The notes below the pieces were generated by a model. It had not been told where the DNA came from. It saw nothing but the letters and a program-made list of their open reading frames with translations, and made no database searches. From assembly GCA_963995525.1 (NCBI GenBank), contig CAXEFP010000001.1, positions 1,578,201-1,642,200 on the forward strand: 64,000 nucleotides of DNA, written 5' to 3'. Position numbers and translations under genes: made by a program. Origin of the DNA: Escarpia spicata. Lineage: Eukaryota > Annelida > Polychaeta > Sabellida > Siboglinidae. Shown here one piece after another: positions 11,403 through 24,432 of the stretch. Each line of letters opens with the position of its first letter. Positions within the stretch are counted from its first letter, which is position 1.

Positions 11403-14008
11403 ACGTGACGGGGATAAAACGGTAACATGCATTCCCATTTGGGATTAATCTAGTTATGTGTGTAGCTTGATATCAATCTAGCCTTCGTGAAGATTTGTAA
11501 CGTGCAAAACATATATTTGGGGTAAGACCACATTAAGGATCCTTCCGCCGAAAAAAGTGCACTACAAATACCGTTTTGCTGTGATATGCATTAATTTTTT
11601 TCGAACACTTTGATATGGGACATGTTTGTCTCGTGAGTACTGAAGGTACTGCTGCTTTAGACAAGAAAAAACTTCAAATGGGGATGAGTTTTCATACCTA
11701 TAACTTACGTAATGTGTTCTTGTAACTTACGTGACGGGGATAAAACGGTAACATGCATTCCCATTTGGGGTTAATCTAGTTATGTGTGTAGCTTGATATC
11801 AATCTAGCCTTCGTGAAGATTTGTAACATGCAAAACATCTATTTGGGGTAAGACCACAGTAAGGATCCTTCCGCCGAAAAAAGTGCACTACAAATACCGT
11901 TTTGCTGTGATATGCATTAATTTTTTTCGAACATTTTGATATGGGACATGTTTTTCTCGTGAGTACTGAATGTACTGCTGCTTTAGACAAGATAAAACAT
12001 CAAATGGGGATGAGTTTTCACACCTATAACTTACGTAATATGTTCTTGTAACTTACGTGACGGGGATAAAACGGTAACATGCATTCCCATTTGGGGTTAA
12101 TCTAGTTATGTGTGTAGCTTGATATCAATCTACCCTTCGTGAAGATTTGTAACATGCAAAACATCTATTTGGGTAAGACCACATTAAGGATCCTTCCGCC
12201 GAAAAAAGTGCACTACAAATACCGTTTTGCTGTGATATGCATTAATTGTTTTTGAACATTTTGACATGGGACATGTTTGTCTCGTGAGTACTGAATGTAC
12301 TGCTGCTTTAGACAAGATAAAACATCAAATGGGGATGAGTTTTCACACCTATAACTTACGTAATATGTTCTTGTAACTTACGTGACGGGGATAAAACGGT
12401 AACATGCATTCCCATTTGGGGTTAATCTAGTTATGTGTGTAGCTTGATATCAATCTAGCCTTCGTGAAGATTTGTAACGTGCAAAACATCTATTTGGGGT
12501 AAGACCACATTAAAGATCATTCCGCCGAAAAAAGTGCACTACAAATACCGTTTTGCTGTGATATACATTAATTTGTTTCGAACACTTTGATATGGGACAT
12601 GTTTGTCTCGTGAGTACTGAAGGTACTTCTGCTTTAGACAAGAAAAAACTTCAAATGGGGATGAGTTTTCACACCTATAACTTACGTAATATGTTCTTGT
12701 AACTTACGTGACGGGGATAAAACGGTAACATGCATTCCCATTTGGGGTTAATCTAGTTATGTGTGTAGCTTGATATCAATCTACCCTTCGTGAAGATTTG
12801 TAACATGCAAAACATCTATTTGGGTAAGACCACATTAAGGATCCTTCCGCCGAAAAAAGTGCACTACAAATACCGTTTTGCTGTGATATGCATTAATTTT
12901 TTTCGAACATTTTGACATGGGACATGTTTGTCTCGTGAGTACTGAATGTACTGCTGCTTTAGACAAGATAAAACATCAAATGGGGATGAGTTTTCACACC
13001 TATAACTTATGTAATATGTTCTTGTAACTTACGTGACGGGGATAAAACGGTAACATGCATTCCCATTTGGGGTTAATCTAGTTATGTGTGTAGCTTGATA
13101 TCAATCTTGCCTTCGTGAAGATTTGTAACATGCAAAACATATATTTTGGGTAAGACCACATTAAATATCCTTCCGCCGAAAAAAGTGCATTACAAATACG
13201 GTTTTGCTGTGATATGCATTAATTTTTTTCGAACACTTTGATATGGGACATGTTTGTCTCGTGAGTACTGAAGGTACTGCTGCTTTAGACAAGATAAAAC
13301 ATCAAATGGGGATGAGTTTTCACACCTATAACTTACCTAATATGTTCTTGTAACTTACGTGACGGGGATAAAACGGTAACATGCATTCCCATTTGGGGTT
13401 AATCTAGTTATGTGTGTAGCTTGATATCAATCTAGCCTTCGTGAAGATTTGTAACGTGCAAAACATCTATTTGGGGTAAGACCACATTAAAGATCCTTCC
13501 GCCGAAAAAAGTGCACTACAAATACCGTTTTGCTGTGATATGCATTAATTTTTTTCGAACACTTTGATATGGGACATGTTTGTCTCGTGAGTACTGAAGG
13601 TACTGCTGCTTTAGACAAGAAAAAACTTCAAATGGGGATGAGTTTTCACACCTATAACTTACGTAATATGTTCTTGTAACTTACGTGACGGGGATAAAAC
13701 GGTAACATGCATTCCCATTTGGGGTTAATCTAGTTATGTGTGTAGCTTGATATAAATCTACCCTTCGTGAAGATTTGTAACATGCAAAACATCTATTTGG
13801 GGTAAGACCACATTAAGGATCCTTCCGCCGAAAAAAGTGCACTACAAATACCGTTTTGCTGTGATATGCATTAATTTTTTTCGAACATTTTGACATGGGA
13901 CATGTTTGTCTCGTGAGTACTGAATGTAGTGCTGCTTTAGACAAGATAAAACATCAAATGGGGATGAGTTTTCAAACCTATAACTTACGTAATATGTTCT
14001 TGTAACTT
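11403..14008 (+). repeat. HOR block H A B C B D E K, first copy
   Basis: Starts are 11403 H, 11729 A, 12055 B, 12380 C, 12706 B, 13031 D, 13357 E and 13683 K. The next copy is 3258 bp downstream at 14661. Shared private marks are TTTTTCTCG in A, GTACTTCTGC in C, CTTATGTAAT in the second B, TACGGTTTT in D, and TATAAATC with CAAACCT in K. By eye I found only two differences in about 2.6 kb: T against C in TTTTGAYATG of A, and TAGTGC against TACTGC in K. Confidence 0.9.
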
Positions 14009-14660
14009 ACGTGACGGGGATAAAACGGTAACATGCATTCCCATTTGGGGTTAATCTAGTTATGTGTGTAGCTTGATATCAATCTAGCCTTCGTGAAGAT
14101 TTTTAACATGCAAAACATCTATTTGGGGTAAGACCACAGTAAGGATCCTTCCGCCGAAAAAAGTGCACTACAAATACCGTTTTGCTGTGATATGTATTAA
14201 TTTTTTTCGAACACTTTGATATGGGACATGTTTGTCTCGTGAGTACTGAAGGTACTGCTGCTTTAGACAAGAAAAAACTTCAAATGGGGATGAGTTTTCA
14301 CACCTATAACTTACGTAATATGTTCTTGTAACTTACGTGACGGGGATAAAACGGTAACATGCATTCCCATTTGGGGTTAATCTAGTTATGTGTGTAGCTT
14401 GATATCAATCTAGCCTTCGTGAAGATTTGTAACATGCAAAACATCTATTTGGGGTAAGACCACATTAAGGATCCTTCCGCCGAAAAAAGTGCACTACAAA
14501 TACCGTTTTGCTGTGATTTGCATTAATTTTTTTCGAAAACTTTGATATGGGACATGTTTGTCTCGTGAGTACTGAAGGTACTGCTGCTTTAGACAAGAAA
14601 AAACTTCAAATGGGGATGAGTTTTCACACCTATAACTTACGTAATATGTTCTTGTAACTT
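14009..14660 (+). repeat. Monomers 44-45: F G spacer completing a 10-monomer HOR
   Basis: Starts are 14009 F and 14335 G. They join the two H-to-K blocks. With them the repeat period is 10 monomers (3258 bp). The preceding block is led by F at 11077 without a G, so one G unit was gained or lost. The F here is the last class F copy in the window. Confidence 0.82.
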
Positions 14661-17266
14661 ACGTGACGGGGATAAAACGGTAACATGCATTCCCATTTGG
14701 GATTAATCTAGTTATGTGTGTAGCTTGATATCAATCTAGCCTTCGTGAAGATTTGTAACGTGCAAAACATATATTTGGGGTAAGACCACATTAAGGATCC
14801 TTCCGCCGAAAAAAGTGCACTACAAATACCGTTTTGCTGTGATATGCATTAATTTTTTTCGAACACTTTGATATGGGACATGTTTGTCTCGTGAGTACTG
14901 AAGGTACTGCTGCTTTAGACAAGAAAAAACTTCAAATGGGGATGAGTTTTCATACCTATAACTTACGTAATGTGTTCTTGTAACTTACGTGACGGGGATA
15001 AAACGGTAACATGCATTCCCATTTGGGGTTAATCTAGTTATGTGTGTAGCTTGATATCAATCTAGCCTTCGTGAAGATTTGTAACATGCAAAACATCTAT
15101 TTGGGGTAAGACCACAGTAAGGATCCTTCCGCCGAAAAAAGTGCACTACAAATACCGTTTTGCTGTGATATGCATTAATTTTTTTCGAACATTTTGACAT
15201 GGGACATGTTTTTCTCGTGAGTACTGAATGTACTGCTGCTTTAGACAAGATAAAACATCAAATGGGGATGAGTTTTCACACCTATAACTTACGTAATATG
15301 TTCTTGTAACTTACGTGACGGGGATAAAACGGTAACATGCATTCCCATTTGGGGTTAATCTAGTTATGTGTGTAGCTTGATATCAATCTACCCTTCGTGA
15401 AGATTTGTAACATGCAAAACATCTATTTGGGTAAGACCACATTAAGGATCCTTCCGCCGAAAAAAGTGCACTACAAATACCGTTTTGCTGTGATATGCAT
15501 TAATTGTTTTTGAACATTTTGACATGGGACATGTTTGTCTCGTGAGTACTGAATGTACTGCTGCTTTAGACAAGATAAAACATCAAATGGGGATGAGTTT
15601 TCACACCTATAACTTACGTAATATGTTCTTGTAACTTACGTGACGGGGATAAAACGGTAACATGCATTCCCATTTGGGGTTAATCTAGTTATGTGTGTAG
15701 CTTGATATCAATCTAGCCTTCGTGAAGATTTGTAACGTGCAAAACATCTATTTGGGGTAAGACCACATTAAAGATCATTCCGCCGAAAAAAGTGCACTAC
15801 AAATACCGTTTTGCTGTGATATACATTAATTTGTTTCGAACACTTTGATATGGGACATGTTTGTCTCGTGAGTACTGAAGGTACTTCTGCTTTAGACAAG
15901 AAAAAACTTCAAATGGGGATGAGTTTTCACACCTATAACTTACGTAATATGTTCTTGTAACTTACGTGACGGGGATAAAACGGTAACATGCATTCCCATT
16001 TGGGGTTAATCTAGTTATGTGTGTAGCTTGATATCAATCTACCCTTCGTGAAGATTTGTAACATGCAAAACATCTATTTGGGTAAGACCACATTAAGGAT
16101 CCTTCCGCCGAAAAAAGTGCACTACAAATACCGTTTTGCTGTGATATGCATTAATTTTTTTCGAACATTTTGACATGGGACATGTTTGTCTCGTGAGTAC
16201 TGAATGTACTGCTGCTTTAGACAAGATAAAACATCAAATGGGGATGAGTTTTCACACCTATAACTTATGTAATATGTTCTTGTAACTTACGTGACGGGGA
16301 TAAAACGGTAACATGCATTCCCATTTGGGGTTAATCTAGTTATGTGTGTAGCTTGATATCAATCTTGCCTTCGTGAAGATTTGTAACATGCAAAACATAT
16401 ATTTTGGGTAAGACCACATTAAATATCCTTCCGCCGAAAAAAGTGCATTACAAATACGGTTTTGCTGTGATATGCATTAATTTTTTTCGAACACTTTGAT
16501 ATGGGACATGTTTGTCTCGTGAGTACTGAAGGTACTGCTGCTTTAGACAAGATAAAACATCAAATGGGGATGAGTTTTCACACCTATAACTTACCTAATA
16601 TGTTCTTGTAACTTACGTGACGGGGATAAAACGGTAACATGCATTCCCATTTGGGGTTAATCTAGTTATGTGTGTAGCTTGATATCAATCTAGCCTTCGT
16701 GAAGATTTGTAACGTGCAAAACATCTATTTGGGGTAAGACCACATTAAAGATCCTTCCGCCGAAAAAAGTGCACTACAAATACCGTTTTGCTGTGATATG
16801 CATTAATTTTTTTCGAACACTTTGATATGGGACATGTTTGTCTCGTGAGTACTGAAGGTACTGCTGCTTTAGACAAGAAAAAACTTCAAATGGGGATGAG
16901 TTTTCACACCTATAACTTACGTAATATGTTCTTGTAACTTACGTGACGGGGATAAAACGGTAACATGCATTCCCATTTGGGGTTAATCTAGTTATGTGTG
17001 TAGCTTGATATAAATCTACCCTTCGTGAAGATTTGTAACATGCAAAACATCTATTTGGGGTAAGACCACATTAAGGATCCTTCCGCCGAAAAAAGTGCAC
17101 TACAAATACCGTTTTGCTGTGATATGCATTAATTTTTTTCGAACATTTTGACATGGGACATGTTTGTCTCGTGAGTACTGAATGTACTGCTGCTTTAGAC
17201 AAGATAAAACATCAAATGGGGATGAGTTTTCAAACCTATAACTTACGTAATATGTTCTTGTAACTT
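14661..17266 (+). repeat. HOR block H A B C B D E K, second copy
   Basis: Starts are 14661 H, 14987 A, 15313 B, 15638 C, 15964 B, 16289 D, 16615 E and 16941 K. It is nearly identical to 11403-14008. The H at 14661 is the last class H copy in the window, and the A at 14987 is the last full A copy with TTTAGAC rather than TTTGGAC. Confidence 0.9.
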
Positions 17267-18244
17267 ACGTGACGGGGATAAAACGGTAACATGCATTCCC
17301 ATTTGGGGTTAATCTAGTTATGTGTGTAGCTTGATATCAATCTAGCCTTCGTGAAGATTTGTAACGTGCAAAACATCTATTTGGGGTAAGACCACATTAA
17401 AGATCCTTCCGCCGAAAAAAGTGCACTACAAATACCGTTTTGCTGTGATATGCATTAATTTTTTTCGAACACTTTGATATGGGACATGTTTGTCTCGTGA
17501 GTACTGAAGGTACTGCTGCTTTAGACAAGAAAAAACTTCAAATGGGGATGAGTTTTCACACCTATAACTTACGTAATATGTTCTTGTAACTTACGTGACG
17601 GGGATAAAACGGTAACATGCATTCCCATTTGGGGTTAATCTAGTTATGTGTGTAGCTTGATATCAATCTAGCCTTCGTGAAGATTTGTAACATGCAAAAC
17701 ATATATTTGGAGTAAGACCACATTAAGGATCCTTCCGCCGAAAAAACTGCACTACAAATACCGTTTTGCTGTGATATGCATTAATTTTTTTCGAACATTT
17801 TGACATGGGACATGTTTGTCTCGTGAGTACTGAATGTACTGCTGCTTTAGACAAGATAAAACATCAAATGGGGATGAGTTTTCACACCTATAACTTACGT
17901 AATATGTTCTTGTAACTTACGTGACGGGGATAAAACGGTAACATGCATTCCCATTTGGGGTTAATCTAGTTATGTGTGTAGCTTGATATCAATCTACCCT
18001 TCGTGAAGATTTGTAACATGCAAAACATCTATTTGGGGTAAGACCACATTAAGGATTCTTCCGCCGAAAAAAGTGCACTACAAATACCGTTTTGCTGTGA
18101 TTTGCATTAATTTTTTTCGAAAACTTTGATATGGGACATGTTTGTCTCGTGAGTACTGAAGGTACTGCTGCTTTAGACAAGAAAAAACTTCAAATGGGGA
18201 TGAGTTTTCACACCTATAACTTACGTAATATGTTCTTGTAACTT
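17267..18244 (+). repeat. Monomers 54-56: E J G, transition zone
   Basis: Starts are 17267 E, 17593 J and 17919 G. J appears here for the first time, marked by CTGCAC in place of GTGCAC, and G now carries the TACCC variant. The order K E J G C B running from 16941 to 18896 returns in part near 39 kb, 46 kb and 49 kb, so this is where the right-hand HOR vocabulary begins. Confidence 0.82.
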
Positions 18245-19547
18245 ACGTGACGGGGATAAAACGGTAACATGCATTCCCATTTGGGGTTAATCTAGTTATG
18301 TGTGTAGCTTGATATCAATCTAGCCTTCGTGAAGATTTGTAACGTGCAAAACATCTATTTGGGGTAAGACCACATTAAAGATCATTCCGCCGAAAAAAGT
18401 GCACTACAAATACCGTTTTGCTGTGATATACATTAATTTGTTTCGAACACTTTGATATGGGACATGTTTGTCTCGTGAGTACTGAAGGTACTGCTGCTTT
18501 AGACAAGAAAAAACTTCAAATGGGGATGAGTTTTCACACCTATAACTTACGTAATATGTTCTTGTAACTTACGTGACGGGGATAAAACGGTAACATGCAT
18601 TCCCATTTGTGGTTAATCTAGTTATGTGTGTAGCTTGATATCAATCTACCCTTCGTGAAGATTTGTAACATGCAAAACATCTATTTGGGTAAGACCACAT
18701 TAAGGATCCTTCCGCCGAAAAAAGTGCACTACAAATACCGTTTTGCTGTGATATGCATTAATTTTTTTCGAACATTTTGACATGGGACATGTTTGTCTCG
18801 TGAGTACTGAATGTACTGCTGCTTTAGACAAGATAAAACATCAAATGGGGATGAGTTTTCACACCTATAACTTACGTAATATGTTCTTGTAACTTACGTG
18901 ACGGGGATAAAACGGTAACATGCATTCCCATTTGGGGTTAATCTAGTTATGTGTGTAGCTTGATATCAATCTTGCCTTCGTGAAGATTTGTAACATGCAA
19001 AACATATATTTGGGGTAAGACCACATTAAAGATCCTTCCGCCGAAAAAAGTGCACTACAAATACCGTTTTGCTGTGATATGCATTAATTTTTTTCGAACA
19101 TTTTGACATGGGACATGTTTGTCTCGTGAGTACTGAATGTACTGCTGCTTTAGACAAGATAAAACATCAAATGGGGATGAGTTTTCACACCTATAACTTA
19201 CGTAATATGTTCTTGTAACTTACGTGACGGGGATAAAACGGTAACATGCATTCCCATTTGGGGTTAATCTAGTTATGTGTGTAGCTTGATATCAATCTAG
19301 CCTTCGTGAAGATTTGTAACATGCAAAACATCTATTTGGGGTAAGACCACAGTAAGGATCCTTCCGCCGAAAAAAGTGCACTACAAATACCGTTTTGCTG
19401 TGATATGCATTAATTTTTTTCGAACATTTTGACATGGGACATGTTTGTCTCGTGAGTACTGAATGTACTGCTGCTTTGGACAAGATAAAACATCAAATGA
19501 GGATGAGTTTTCACACCTATAACTTACGTAATATGTTCTTGTAACTT
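18245..19547 (+). repeat. 4-monomer HOR C B I A, first copy
   Basis: Starts are 18245 C, 18571 B, 18896 I and 19222 A. The same four units follow directly at 19548 (offset 1303 bp). Private marks shared by both copies are TTTGTGG in B, and TTTGGAC plus ATGAGGATG in A. Confidence 0.9.
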
Positions 19548-20850
19548 ACGTGACGGGGATAAAACGGTAACATGCATTCCCATTTGGGGTTAATCTAGTT
19601 ATGTGTGTAGCTTGATATCAATCTAGCCTTCGTGAAGATTTGTAACGTGCAAAACATCTATTTGGGGTAAGACCACATTAAAGATCATTCCGCCGAAAAA
19701 AGTGCACTACAAATACCGTTTTGCTGTGATATACATTAATTTGTTTCGAACACTTTGATATGGGACATGTTTGTCTCGTGAGTACTGAAGGTACTGCTGC
19801 TTTAGACAAGAAAAAACTTCAAATGGGGATGAGTTTTCACACCTATAACTTACGTAATATGTTCTTGTAACTTACGTGACGGGGATAAAACGGTAACATG
19901 CATTCCCATTTGTGGTTAATCTAGTTATGTGTGTAGCTTGATATCAATCTACCCTTCGTGAAGATTTGTAACATGCAAAACATCTATTTGGGTAAGACCA
20001 CATTAAGGATCCTTCCGCCGAAAAAAGTGCACTACAAATACCGTTTTGCTGTGATATGCATTAATTTTTTTCGAACATTTTGACATGGGACATGTTTGTC
20101 TCGTGAGTACTGAATGTACTGCTGCTTTAGACAAGATAAAACATCAAATGGGGATGAGTTTTCACACCTATAACTTACGTAATATGTTCTTGTAACTTAC
20201 GTGACGGGGATAAAACGGTAACATGCATTCCCATTTGGGGTTAATCTAGTTATGTGTGTAGCTTGATATCAATCTTGCCTTCGTGAAGATTTGTAACATG
20301 CAAAACATATATTTGGGGTAAGACCACATTAAAGATCCTTCCGCCGAAAAAAGTGCACTACAAATACCGTTTTGCTGTGATATGCATTAATTTTTTTCGA
20401 ACATTTTGACATGGGACATGTTTGTCTCGTGAGTACTGAATGTACTGCTGCTTTAGACAAGATAAAACATCAAATGGGGATGAGTTTTCACACCTATAAC
20501 TTACGTAATATGTTCTTGTAACTTACGTGACGGGGATAAAACGGTAACATGCATTCCCATTTGGGGTTAATCTAGTTATGTGTGTAGCTTGATATCAATC
20601 TAGCCTTCGTGAAGATTTGTAACATGCAAAACATCTATTTGGGGTAAGACCACAGTAAGGATCCTTCCGCCGAAAAAAGTGCACTACAAATACCGTTTTG
20701 CTGTGATATGCATTAATTTTTTTCGAACATTTTGACATGGGACATGTTTGTCTCGTGAGTACTGAATGTACTGCTGCTTTGGACAAGATAAAACATCAAA
20801 TGAGGATGAGTTTTCACACCTATAACTTACGTAATATGTTCTTCTAACTT
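19548..20850 (+). repeat. 4-monomer HOR C B I A, second copy
   Basis: Starts are 19548 C, 19874 B, 20199 I and 20525 A. I noticed one difference from the first copy: CTTCTAACT at the 3' end of the A unit. The duplication is therefore very young. Confidence 0.9.
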
Positions 20851-22804
20851 ACGTGACGGGGATAAAACGGTAACATGCATTCCCATTTGGGGTTAATCTA
20901 GTTATGTGTGTAGCTTGATATCAATCTACCCTTCGTGAAGATTTGTAACATGCAAAACATCTATTTGGGTAAGACTACATTAAGGATCCTTCCGCCGAAA
21001 AAAGTTCACTACAAATACCGTTTTGCTGTGATATGCATTAATTGTTTTTGAACATTTTGACATGGGACATGTTTGTCTCGTGAGTACTGAATGTACTGCT
21101 GCTTTAGACAAGATAAAACATCAAATGGGGATGAGTTTTCACACCTATAACTTACGTAATATGTTCTTGTAACTTACGTGACGGGGACAAAACGGTAACA
21201 TGCATTCCCATTTGGGGTTAATCTAGTTATGTGTGTAGCTTGATATCAATCTAGCCTTCGTGAAGATTTGTAACGTGCAAAACATCTATTTGGGGTAAGA
21301 CCACATTAAAGATCATTCCGCCGAAAAAAGTGCACTACAAATACCGTTTTGCTGTGATATACATTAATTTGTTTCGAACACTTTGATATGGGACATGTTT
21401 GTCTCGTGAGTACTGAAGGTACTGCTGCTTTAGACAAGAAAAAACTTCAAATGGGGATGAGTTTTCACACCTATAACTTACGTAATATGTTCTTGTAATT
21501 TACGTGACGGGGATAAAACGGTAACATGCATTCCCATTTGGGGTTAATCTAGTTATGTGTGTAGCTTGATATCAATCTACCCTTCGTGAAGATTTGTAAC
21601 ATGCAAAACATCTATTTGGGTAAGACCACATTAAGGATCCTTCCGCCGAAAAAAGTGCACTACAAATACCGTTTTGCTGTGATATGCATTAATTTTTTTC
21701 GAACATTTTGACATGGGACATGTTTGTCTCGTGAGTACTGAATGTACTGCTGCTTTAGACAAGATAAAACATCAAATGGGGATGAGTTTTCACACCTATA
21801 ACTTACGTAATATGTTCTTGTAACTTACGTGACGGGGATAAAACGGTAACATGCATTCCCATTTGGGGTTAATCTAGTTATGTGTGTAGCTTGATATCAA
21901 TCTTGCCTTCGTGAAGATTTGTAACATGCAAAACATATATTTTTGGTAAGACCACATTAAATATCCTTCCGCCGAAAAAAGTGCATTACAAATACCGTTT
22001 TGCTGTGATATGCATTAATTTTTTTCGAACACTTTGATATGGGACCTGTTTGTCTCGTGAGTACTGAAGGTACTGCTGCTTTAGACAAGATAAAACATCA
22101 AATGGGGATGAGTTTTCACACCTATAACTTACGTAATATGTTCTTGTAACTTACGTGACGGGGATAAAACGGTAACATGCATTCCCATTTGGGGTTAATC
22201 TAGTTATGTGTGTAGCTTGATATCAATCTTGCCTTCGTGAAGATTTGTAACATGCAAAACATATATTTGGGGTAAGACCACATTAAAGATCCTTCAGCCG
22301 AAAAAAGTGCACTACAAATACCGTTTTGCTGTGATATGCATTAATTTTTTTCGAACATTTTGACATGGGACATGTTTGTCTCGTGAGTACTGAATGTACT
22401 GCTGCTTTAGACAAGATAAAACATCAAATGGGGATGAGTTTTCACACCTATAACTTACGTAATATGTTCTTGTAACTTACGTGACGGGGATAAAACGGTA
22501 ACATGCATTCCCATTTGGGGTTAATCTAGTTATGTGTGTAGCTTGATATCAATCTAGCCTTCGTGAAGATTTGTAACATGCAAAACATCTATTTGGGGTA
22601 AGACCACAGTAAGGATCCTTCCGCCGAAAAAAGTGCACTACAAATACCGTTTTGCTGTGATATGCATTAATTTTTTTCGAACATTTTGACATGGGACATG
22701 TTTGTCTCGTGAGTACTGAATGTACTGCTGCTTTGGACAAGAAAAAACTTCAAATGGGGATGAGTTTTCACACCTATAACTTACGTAATATGTTCTTGTA
22801 ACTT
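20851..22804 (+). repeat. 6-monomer HOR B C B D I A, first copy
   Basis: Starts are 20851 B, 21176 C, 21502 B, 21827 D, 22153 I and 22479 A. It returns 5210 bp downstream at 26061-28017. Shared marks are GTTTTTGAAC in the first B, GGGACAAAAC in C, TTCAGCCG in I, and the TTTGGACAAGAAAAAAC join in A. Differences such as GACTACATT in the B at 20851 and GGGACCTG in the D at 21827 show that it is older than the 4-mer before it. Confidence 0.86.
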
Positions 22805-24432
22805 ACGTGACGGGGATAAAACGGTAACATGCATTCCCATTTGGGGTTAATCTAGTTATGTGTGTAGCTTGATATCAATCTACCCTTCGTGAAGATTTGT
22901 AACATGCAAAACATCTATTTGGGTAAGACCACATTAAGGATCCTTCCGCCGAAAAAAGTGCACTACAAATACCGTTTTGCTGTGATATGCATTAATTTTT
23001 TTCGAACACTTTGATATGGGACATGTTTGTCTCGTGAGTACTGAAGGTACTGCTGCTTTAGACAAGATAAAACATCAAATGGGGATGAGTTTTCACACCT
23101 ATAACTTACGTAATATGTTCTTGTAACTTACGTGACGGGGATAAAACGGTAACATGCATTCCCATTTGGGGTTAATCTAGTTATGTGTGTAGCTTGATAT
23201 CAATCTAGCCTTCGTGAAGATTTGTAACATGCAAAACATCTATTTGGGGTAAGACCACATTAAAGATCATTCCGCCGAAAAAAGTGCACTACAAATACCG
23301 TTTTGCTGTGATATACATTAATTTGTTTCGAACACTTTGATATGGGACATGTTTGTCTCGTGAGTACTGAAGGTACTGCTGCTTTAGACAAGACAAAACT
23401 TCAAATGGGGATGAGTTTTCACACCTATAACTTACGTAATATGTTCTTGTAACTTACGTGACGGGGATAAAACGGTAACATGCATTCCCATTTGGGGTTA
23501 ATCTAGTTATGTGTGTAGCTTGATATCAATCTACCCTTCGTGAAGATTTGTAACATGCAAAACATCTATTTGGGTAAGACCACATTAAGGATCCTTCCGC
23601 CGAAAAAAGTGCACTACAAATACCGTTTTGCTGTGATATGCATTAATTTTTTTCGAACATTTTGACATGGGACATGTTTGTCTCTTGAGTACTGAATGTA
23701 CTGCTGCTTTAGACAAGATAAAACATCAAATGGGGATGAGTTTTCACACCTATAACTTACGTAATATGTTCTTGTAACTTACGTGACGGGGATAAAACGG
23801 TAACATGCATTCCCATTTGGGGTTAATCTAGTTATGTGTGTAGCTTGATACCAATCTTGCCTTCGTGAAGATTTGTAACATGCAAAACATATATTTGGGG
23901 TAAGACCACATTAAAGATCCTTCCGCCGAAAAAAGTGCACTACAAATACCGTTTTGCTGTGATATGCATTAATTTTTTTCGAACATTTTTACATGGGACA
24001 TGTTTGTCTCGTGAGTACTGAATGTACTGCTGCTTTAGACAAGGTAAAACATCAAATGGGGATGAGTTTTCACACCTATAACTTACGTAATATGTTCTTG
24101 TAACTTACGTGACGGGGATAAAACGGTAACATGCATTCCCATTTGGGGTTAATCTAGTTATGTGTGTAGCTTGATATCAATCTAGCCTTCGTGAAGATTT
24201 GTAACATGCAAAACATCTATTTGGGGTAAGACCACAGTAAGGATCCTTCCGCCGAAAAAAGTGCACTACAAATACCGTTTTGCTGTGATATGCATTAATT
24301 TTTTTCGAACATTTTGACATGGGACATGTTTGTCTCGTGAGTACTGAATGTACTGCTGCTTTGGACAAGATAAAACATCAAATGAGGATGAGTTTTCACA
24401 CCTATAACTTACGTAATATGTTCTTGTAACTT
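22805..24432 (+). repeat. Monomers 71-75: B/D chimera, C B I A
   Basis: Starts are 22805 B/D chimera, 23130 C, 23456 B, 23781 I and 24107 A. The C-B-I-A part matches 28995-30297 at an offset of 5865 bp through rare shared marks: AACATGC with GACAAAAC in C, and GATACCAATC, TTTTTACATG and AAGGTAAAAC in I. The chimera stands where the other copy has three units (B D D). Confidence 0.85.
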
